This document shows, in pieces, positions 31,977 through 36,579 of a stretch of DNA of 36,579 bases (position 1 is its first letter; each line of letters begins with the position of its first letter). The DNA comes from Deltaproteobacteria bacterium (GTDB taxonomy: Bacteria; Desulfobacterota; Desulfobacteria; Desulfobacterales; SURF-15). The position numbers and the translations under genes were made by a program. The stretch is from the NCBI GenBank assembly GCA_019309565.1, contig JAFDFZ010000040.1:1-36579 (forward strand), read 5' to 3'. The notes under the pieces are model-generated. The model worked only from the letters and a program-made list of their open reading frames with translations, did not search any database and was not told the DNA's origin.

Positions 31977-32393
31977 TTAAATCAACTCGGCCATGATTTT
32001 GGTGAATTGATTCAGGTCTTCCAGGTCTTTATGAACAATGACAAACACTTGTTCATAATCGATCTTCCAGTACATATGCACCAGAAGGTTTCGAAAACGG
32101 GCCATTCTTTGAAGGTTTTCAGACAGGTGAGACGGGATGATTCTCGCTTCTTCAAGCAGCTGGAAACACTGCGCATATTCGTCCGGTACTTTTCTTAATT
32201 GCTTTGCAGCAATGTGATAACAAAGGTTTAATGCAGCCTCGATGGCAACAAGCAACCTGTAGCATGCGATATCCTGCAGATCCTGATTTTCAAGAAAGCG
32301 GGTTTTGCCCTGTTTTCGGATCTCCTCAAGGCGAGTGATTGATTCTTTAATTTCCTGACACCGGGTTCGAACGATTTCCGAATTCAATTTCAT
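31977..32393 (-). CDS. hepT: HepT-like toxin (DUF86, HEPN ribonuclease type)
   Basis: A helical protein of 138 residues. The HEPN signature R-x4-H-x-Y is present as R101-H106-Y108 in RFRNLLVHMYWKI, and the segment LVAIEAALNLCYHIAAKQL is typical of DUF86. HepT acts as toxin or ribonuclease and is inactivated by its MNT partner, in studied cases by AMPylation of the tyrosine. The gene overlaps the MNT gene by 4 bp (ATGA). Confidence 0.85.
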   Translation of the reverse strand: MKLNSEIVRTRCQEIKESITRLEEIRKQGKTRFLENQDLQDIACYRLLVAIEAALNLCYHIAAKQLRKVPDEYAQCFQLLEEARIIPSHLSENLQRMARFRNLLVHMYWKIDYEQVFVIVHKDLEDLNQFTKIMAELI

Positions 32394-32824
32394 TCTGCAA
32401 AGGCTTCCTTGGTCGCATGGTATATAATCGGTTGGATATCCAGATACCTTCGCACCGTATCTTCCAAAAATTGGCTATGGGCCTCTTCGTCTTCTACAAA
32501 AATGATTTTACCTCGTACCGCCTGAAAACGAAAAGGAACCGGTGCAAAGTTGAGGACACGAATATCTACAGGAAATTTCAATTGTCCGGAAAGCATCCCC
32601 GAAAGTTCAATCGAAAAACTTGTAACTTCTTTTTCCGAAATTCCACGAATGAAGATTCCGATATCAATATCATGGAAAGGAAGATTTTCGATAAAAGACC
32701 CATAAACATATGCAAACAGAATCCGCTTATCCTTATTGAGCAACTCTTTCAGATGTGCAGTTAAATTCTTTTTTCCTTTCTCTGAAAGGGAATACAATTT
32801 CTTCTTCGGATGCTGAGATGCCAC
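32390..32824 (-). CDS. mntA: MNT-type nucleotidyltransferase antitoxin
   Basis: The nucleotidyltransferase motif G-S-x8-D-x-D is complete in YVYGSFIENLPFHDIDIGIF (G42, S43, D52, D54 with the start chosen here). A GTG at 32824 with AAGGA 7 bp upstream gives 144 residues; the frame is open to 32878 but would overlap the end of gmd by 50 bp, so the GTG is preferred. It pairs with HepT directly downstream. The intact DxD means it can still modify its toxin. The pair seems to be a stabilising module inserted between gmd and wzz. Confidence 0.82.
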   Translation of the reverse strand: MASQHPKKKLYSLSEKGKKNLTAHLKELLNKDKRILFAYVYGSFIENLPFHDIDIGIFIRGISEKEVTSFSIELSGMLSGQLKFPVDIRVLNFAPVPFRFQAVRGKIIFVEDEEAHSQFLEDTVRRYLDIQPIIYHATKEAFAE

Positions 32825-32828
32825 GCCT

Positions 32829-33968
32829 TTATCCTTCGTTCGGCCTATAAGCCCGTTGGTCGTTTCGTTCCGCTTCAAGCATCATTTCCACGACATCTTC
32901 CATCTTGTATCGTGCGGACCAACCAAGGATTTCTTGGGCCTTTGCCGGGTTTCCCCGGCTGACGTGAATATCTGAGGGGCGCTTGAGATCGGGATCGATG
33001 ACGATCTTCTTTTCCCAATCAAGGTCCAGAAGCCCGAAAGTGGTTTTGATAAAATCCGAAAGGGATCGGGTTTCACCGGTTGCAATCACGAAATCTTCCG
33101 GAGTCTCTTGTTGCATCATCTCATACATGACTTCGACATATTCCGGGGCCCAACCCCAGTCTCGCTGGATATCGATGTTTCCCAACCGCAGCCGCTCGTC
33201 GCTTCCGTTTGACATCCGAACCGCAGCGGCAATGATTTTCTTTGTGACAAACCGCTCCGGCCGCAGCGGCGATTCATGGTTGAACAGAATACCGTTACAG
33301 GCAAACAAGCCGTAGGCCTCTCGATAATTGGCGACCAGCCAGTGGGCCGAGGCCTTGGCCACCGCATAGGGGCTGCGGGGCCGAAATGGTGTGTTCTCAT
33401 CGGCTGCATGATCTCCGGTATCCCCGAAACTTTCGCTGGAAGAAGCGTTGTAAAGCTTTATCGGTTCGCCGCTGATCCTTATGGCCTCAAGAAGGTTCAG
33501 GGTTCCGATGTTGATGCTGTCCATTGCCTCGACCGGCTGTTCGAATGAGAGGGATACCGAAGTTTGACCGGCCAGGTTGTAGATTTCGTGCGGGCGGATA
33601 CGGTTTAAGACGTGGAATACTGATCTAAAGTCGTTTACGGCCATGGAAAGTGTCTTAACTTTATCCCGGATGCCAAGGCGTATCAGGTTGTTAAAGGGAC
33701 AGATTTGTGAATCGCGGGAAGTGCCATAGACCTCATAGCCTTTTTGGAGCAGAAGCCGTGCAAGGTAGGATCCGTCCTGGCCGGATACACCGCAGATAAG
33801 GGCCTTGCGGGGGAGCGGGGAGCGGGGAGCATGGAGCGGGGAGCATGGAGCTTGGAGCGGAGAGCGGGGAGCGGGGAGCGGGGAGCTTGGAGCATGGAGC
33901 GGGGAGCATGGAGCTTGGAGCTTGGAGCGTGGAGCGTGGGGCGGGGAGCTTGGGGCATGGGGCAGCAT
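32829..33968 (-). CDS. gmd: GDP-mannose 4,6-dehydratase with array-encoded N-terminal extension
   Basis: From residue 54 the protein is a normal GMD: RKALICGVSGQDGSYLARLL, YGTSRDSQ, EIYNLAGQTSVSLSFEQP, NASSSESFGD, SPYAVAKASAHW (Y201, K205), NHESPLRPERFVTKKI and GNIDIQRDWGWAPEYVE. It converts GDP-mannose to GDP-4-keto-6-deoxymannose. Residues 1-53 (MLPHAPSSPP...) are read from the GGAGCNN heptamer array at 33812-33965. No ATG, GTG or TTG lies at the native boundary, so translation must start inside the array or at 33968, 10 bp after the stop of the four-helix-bundle gene. No GDP-fucose synthase or other user of the product is in the window. Confidence 0.9.
   Translation of the reverse strand: MLPHAPSSPPHAPRSKLQAPCSPLHAPSSPLPAPRSPLQAPCSPLHAPRSPLPRKALICGVSGQDGSYLARLLLQKGYEVYGTSRDSQICPFNNLIRLGIRDKVKTLSMAVNDFRSVFHVLNRIRPHEIYNLAGQTSVSLSFEQPVEAMDSINIGTLNLLEAIRISGEPIKLYNASSSESFGDTGDHAADENTPFRPRSPYAVAKASAHWLVANYREAYGLFACNGILFNHESPLRPERFVTKKIIAAAVRMSNGSDERLRLGNIDIQRDWGWAPEYVEVMYEMMQQETPEDFVIATGETRSLSDFIKTTFGLLDLDWEKKIVIDPDLKRPSDIHVSRGNPAKAQEILGWSARYKMEDVVEMMLEAERNDQRAYRPNEG
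33812..33965. repeat. Heptamer array A: 22 units of GGAGCNN
   Basis: Twenty-two consecutive 7-bp units without an indel, mostly GGAGCGG, GGAGCAT, GGAGCTT and GGAGCGT, with single-base variants such as GGGGCAT and AGAGCGG. On the minus strand it is in frame with gmd and encodes its first 53 residues. It ends 13 bp from the stop codon of the four-helix-bundle gene. Confidence 0.95.
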
Positions 33969-33978
33969 GGAGGTTGGA

Positions 33979-34341
33979 TTACCTTTCTTTCAGGTTCTTT
34001 ATGAAACCGGAAATCATTCTGCATTCCTCTTCCAGGTCCCTGAGCAACGCATTCCTTTTCTCGGTGCTGATGAGTCCCCGCTGTTCAAGGACGATTGCCA
34101 TATTGGCATTCTCAAATGCTGATCGTTTGGCAATGTTCAGAAAGCTGGCAAATTCCAGGTTGGAACTGCTTCCTGAGCCTTCTGCGATATTATTCGAAAT
34201 GGATAGACTTGCCCCACGAATCTGTTCTGCAAAACGGAATAACTTTTTGGCCTCAAGTTCATCGGCAATGTCCAAGAGCGTATTTCCGATATCAATGGCC
34301 TTTTTCCAGATATCGAATTCCTGGAATCGGAACTTCACCAT
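33979..34341 (-). CDS. Four-helix-bundle protein (23S rRNA intervening-sequence type, S23)
   Basis: From the ATG at 34341, with AGGA 8 bp upstream, the protein has 120 residues, the standard length of the TIGR02436 family. FRFQEFDIWKKAIDIGNTLL, then AEQIRGASLSISNNIAEGSG and FASFLNIAKRSAFENANM give the four helices and the SISNNIAEG motif. The frame is open further upstream only because the heptamer array lacks stops. Family members were first found in intervening sequences of 23S rRNA genes, and related folds occur as bAvd in diversity-generating retroelements; their biochemical role is unknown. Here it is bracketed by inverted heptamer arrays, and its stop is 10 bp before a possible gmd start. 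Confidence 0.87.
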   Translation of the reverse strand: MVKFRFQEFDIWKKAIDIGNTLLDIADELEAKKLFRFAEQIRGASLSISNNIAEGSGSSSNLEFASFLNIAKRSAFENANMAIVLEQRGLISTEKRNALLRDLEEECRMISGFIKNLKER

Positions 34342-34357
34342 AGACTCATTCCTACTT

Positions 34358-34511
34358 GCTCCGTGCTCCAAGCTCCATGCCCCATGCCCCACGCTCCAAG
34401 CCCCATGCTCCCCGCTCCATGCTCCAAGCCCCACGCTCCAAGCCCCATGCTCTCTGCTCCTTGCTCCATGCCCTCTGCTCCATGCTCCACGCTCTCTGCT
34501 CCACGCCCTGT
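34358..34511. repeat. Heptamer array B: 22 units of GCTCCNN
   Basis: Twenty-two in-register units on the plus strand (GCTCCAT, GCTCCAA, GCCCCAT, GCTCCAC, GCTCTCT and variants), the reverse complement of the array A motif. After one lost unit, a further GCTCCGC occurs in register at 34519-34525. It lies just upstream of the four-helix-bundle gene. Confidence 0.95.
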
Positions 34512-34582
34512 GGGCATAGCTCCGCCTCTTGAAGGCACAGTGAAGAAAAGAATGTTTTTTAATAATCTCAGATAGTTTGTTT

Positions 34583-35080
34583 CTATTCAAACAATTTAAA
34601 AAAAGGGTTTTCAAGAACCCCGACGAACCCATCGCTCAAGGCTTTTGCCCTCGTCAGTCGCTTGCGCACAAACTCTGTTTCCGGACTGGTCTGCCCGGAT
34701 CCGGAGTCGTTGGAAAGCAGACCGATGGCATGGTCCAGTTCCCGGCCAACCGTTTGGATTTTTTGGAGCATAAAGGAGATCAGCCCGTTTTTCAGCGCGG
34801 TTTCGATGTTGTCTGCGGTCCGGTAATAGCTTTTCCGATCCCCTTTTTTCCAGGACCGCTTGACCAGGCCGAGTTTTTCCAGCTGCCGGGCTGCGATGCT
34901 GGCCGAGGCCTTGCTCAGCTGGATCTCCTTTTCGATCTTATCCAAAGAGCAGTCTCCATCGGTCAGGTAGAGATAGACGAGGACCTGGCCGACAACCCGC
35001 CCCATCCCCATGTCCTGTGAGGTTCTTCCCCCCAGTTCAATAAGGGACGACTTGATTTTACGCGTGGTATTTTCCGGCAT
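34583..35080 (-). CDS. GbsR/MarR-family transcriptional regulator
   Basis: A protein of 165 residues. GRVVGQVLVYLYLTDGDCSL (about 27-46), IEKEIQLSKASASIAARQLE and KLGLVKRSWKKGDRKSYYRT form the winged helix with the turn GDRK typical of GbsR-type MarR regulators. These bind as dimers to operators near their own gene and neighbours. It is the only regulator in the window and sits upstream of the four-helix-bundle gene and gmd. It may control this operon, but no operator was identified. A hairpin with a T run overlaps its last codons. Confidence 0.82.
   Translation of the reverse strand: MPENTTRKIKSSLIELGGRTSQDMGMGRVVGQVLVYLYLTDGDCSLDKIEKEIQLSKASASIAARQLEKLGLVKRSWKKGDRKSYYRTADNIETALKNGLISFMLQKIQTVGRELDHAIGLLSNDSGSGQTSPETEFVRKRLTRAKALSDGFVGVLENPFFKLFE
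34598..34620 (-). terminator. Intrinsic-terminator-like hairpin at regulator 3' end
   Basis: On the minus strand GGGTTC-TTGA-AAACCC forms a stem of about six pairs (one wobble) followed by seven T. It overlaps the final codons of the regulator gene (ENPFFKLFE). It would separate that gene from the four-helix-bundle/gmd transcript. The stem is short, so strength is uncertain. Confidence 0.45.
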
Positions 35081-35181
35081 TATTAAACTTTTATAAAATT
35101 TACAAATTTATAAATTTTCGAATCTCATAACGAAGATTAAATACCATGTCAACCCTTTTTTCCAAATTTTTTGTCGTGCCT

Positions 35182-36327
35182 TCAACTCTTGCCAGCCCCC
35201 CGTCGTAGAACCTCCAGGGTTTTTCGAGCCGTCTCTTCCCAGGTAAACTTTGATGCATGGGCCCTTGCTGCAGCCACCCATGAATGCCGTCGAGTCCTTT
35301 CCCAATCGAGCACCTCAAGGATCCGGCCGGCAATCGTCCGTGCATCGGGCGGGTCCGCATAGACGACATGTTCGCCCCCCACCTCGGGAATCGATCCCAT
35401 TTTCGTGGTCACGACAGGGGTTCCGGCCATCATCGCCTCGAGTACCGGAAGACCGAAACCCTCGTAAAGGGATGGAAACACGAAGAGATCCGCACTACGG
35501 TACCATGCGATCAACTCCTCTGTAGATGCCCGGTCGATTCGGATAATCCTGTTTTTTCCCGGAATCCGATTGATCGAATCCTGCAGTTTTTTCTCACCCA
35601 TCCTGGGAAGCCCGATCAGAACCAGGTTGTGGCTGCACCTGTCCGTGATTTTGCCGAAGGCTTCCACCAGAGTATGCAGGTTCTTGTGCGGGTAGGAGTT
35701 GGCCACAGACAGGATATATGGCTTTTTGCTATGTGGATCGTCGTAGTTATGCACCACGGCATTGGAAATTTCCGGATCTTCGGCAAATTCCGGGGAAGCG
35801 GCAAGCAGAATCGGGTAAACCTTGTGGGAAGGGACGCCAGTAAACCGAAGGATCTCCTTTTTTGAAAACTCTGACTGTGTGATGATTCGGCAGCTTCTCC
35901 TGGCAGCAGCCGTAACGAGGACATGAGTGGCCAGGCGCGCAAGCAGGGAAAGGTCCTCAGGATGCCGCCTGTATTGCATATCATGGATGGTGGTCACCTG
36001 CGGGCACGGGGAAAAGAAGGGCGCGGTATACCCGGGAGACCAGAGCACATCGATACGGGCCCTACAAACCCTGACGGGAAGCTCGGTCTGTTCCCGGATG
36101 ATCCGCATATACCGGTTGCCGGCAGGAAAATTGAGCAACTGGAATTCGACCTGGCAGAATGATGACAGATCCGATTTTAGGACCGGATGGTTTTCCCTGT
36201 TTGAAAACAACACCAGGCCGATTTCCGGATACAGTTTTGCCATGCACCGCAGGGTGTTTCGCAGATAGGTTTCGGTGCCGCCCACCTCACCGGGAATGAA
36301 AAACAACGTGTTTACGCCGATACGCAT
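35182..36327 (-). CDS. Glycosyltransferase family 4 (GT-B fold)
   Basis: From MRIGVNTLFFIPGEVGGTET the protein has 381 residues. VTTIHDMQYRRHPE, ITQSEFSKKEILRFTGVP, ILSVANSYPHKNLHTLVEAF and the E-x7-E signature in [18 protein letters not shown] mark a GT4 enzyme. The frame is open upstream through the heptamer array, but MRIGVN at 36327 is the family-like start. The array's first unit touches the start codon, so there is no Shine-Dalgarno sequence; initiation may occur within the array and add a low-complexity leader. It probably adds a sugar (possibly from GDP-linked donors) to the repeat unit. Confidence 0.88.
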   Translation of the reverse strand: MRIGVNTLFFIPGEVGGTETYLRNTLRCMAKLYPEIGLVLFSNRENHPVLKSDLSSFCQVEFQLLNFPAGNRYMRIIREQTELPVRVCRARIDVLWSPGYTAPFFSPCPQVTTIHDMQYRRHPEDLSLLARLATHVLVTAAARRSCRIITQSEFSKKEILRFTGVPSHKVYPILLAASPEFAEDPEISNAVVHNYDDPHSKKPYILSVANSYPHKNLHTLVEAFGKITDRCSHNLVLIGLPRMGEKKLQDSINRIPGKNRIIRIDRASTEELIAWYRSADLFVFPSLYEGFGLPVLEAMMAGTPVVTTKMGSIPEVGGEHVVYADPPDARTIAGRILEVLDWERTRRHSWVAAARAHASKFTWEETARKTLEVLRRGAGKS

Positions 36328-36579
36328 AGAGCATGGAGCTTGGAGCGTGGAGCATGGGGCACTGAGCATGGAGCAGGGAGCGTGGAGCATGGGGCGTGGA
36401 GCGTGGGGCACTGAGCATGGAGCGTGGAGCATGGAGCATGGGGCTTGGAGCATGGGGCACTGAGCATGGAGCAGGGAGCGTGGAGCATGGAGCATGGAGC
36501 ATGAGGCATGGAGCTTGGAGCATGGAGCTTGGAGCATGGAGCATGGGGCACTGAGCTTGGAGCATGGGGCACTGAGCTT
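36328..36579. repeat. Heptamer array C: 36 units of GGAGCNN to window end
   Basis: Thirty-six in-register heptamers without an indel fill the end of the window. Units 4-9 (36349-36390) and 18-23 (36447-36488) are identical 42-bp blocks, showing higher-order duplication. GGGGCAC followed by TGAGC recurs five times. Orientation is that of array A. It abuts the start codon of the GT4 gene and continues beyond the window. Confidence 0.95.

Larger units (their letters stand above)
33812..34511 (-). mobile_element. Putative cassette: four-helix-bundle gene between inverted heptamer arrays
   Basis: Array A (GGAGCNN on the plus strand) and array B (GCTCCNN on the plus strand), each 22 units, face each other across a 392-bp segment that is almost entirely the four-helix-bundle gene. 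The arrays end 13 and 16 bp from the gene's stop and start codons. The unit sits at the border between a regulator gene and gmd, and has taken over the gmd start. No transposase is present. Mobility is inferred from structure and position only. Confidence 0.45.

Noticed and set aside
33809..33968. Signal peptide on Gmd
   Set aside because: The leader is a Pro/Ser/His-rich repeat translation with no hydrophobic core or cleavage site, and Gmd acts in the cytoplasm.
33744..34024. Several overlapping frames on both strands rich in Gly-Ala-Trp-Ser or His-Ala-Pro-Ser
   Set aside because: Heptamer repeats lacking stop codons are open in all frames; these are by-products of the arrays, apart from the part fused to gmd.
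36328..36579. CRISPR array
   Set aside because: The units are contiguous heptamers without spacers, and no cas genes are nearby.
1..36579. tRNA, rRNA or integrase-linked attachment site
   Set aside because: None was recognised on either strand, so an integrative-island model has no support from this window.

Overview
This window is an outer-surface polysaccharide and nonulosonic-acid locus from a Gram-negative bacterium. Nearly every gene lies on the minus strand, so it reads from right to left. Wzx, Wzy and Wzz homologues, a pseudaminic-acid pathway, two sulfur-related genes (a Sqd1-like synthase and a sulfotransferase) and long GGAGCNN heptamer arrays would suit a Desulfobacterota-type (sulfate-reducer-like) genome. 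That placement is inference; there is no rRNA, tRNA or other phylogenetic marker here.

Right part (about 36.6 to 28.9 kb): a GT4 glycosyltransferase preceded by a heptamer array that runs off the window, a GbsR/MarR-type regulator, a four-helix-bundle (23S IVS-type) protein gene flanked by inverted heptamer arrays, GDP-mannose 4,6-dehydratase whose N-terminus is read from an array, a HepT/MNT toxin-antitoxin pair, remnants of a nuclease and another MNT gene, and Wzz.

Centre (28.8 to 10.5 kb): sugar-nucleotide genes. The pseudaminic-acid set is PseB, PseC (fused to an N-terminal PIN toxin domain), PseG, PseI and PseF, with a GNAT as PseH candidate. Added to it are a second, divergent NeuB-family synthase, an amidotransferase set (PseA/WbpG-like, HisH, HisF) in which two of the three genes are broken, a class III aminotransferase, a Gfo/Idh oxidoreductase, a PIG-L deacetylase with two formyltransferases, a soluble FlaA1/CapD-like dehydratase and a Sqd1-like UDP-sulfoquinovose synthase. 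An IS200-type element and an ISNCY fragment sit between pseG and the aminotransferase gene.

Left part (10.4 to 0 kb): assembly genes. These are a capsule-synthesis-like transferase, a methyltransferase, a sulfotransferase, an AT-rich Wzx flippase, two GT4 enzymes, a DUF218 protein, two decayed glycosyltransferases and the start of a Wzy/ligase gene.

The most unusual structure is a repeated architecture. Short minus-strand cargo genes (four-helix bundle; VapB-like plus PIN) are bracketed by inverted GGAGCNN heptamer arrays and inserted exactly at gene borders, where they change the neighbouring protein: gmd gains an array-coded leader and pseC is fused to PIN. The third array at the right edge could be one arm of another such cassette. 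At least six genes in the window are broken, so the locus looks to be in active remodelling.
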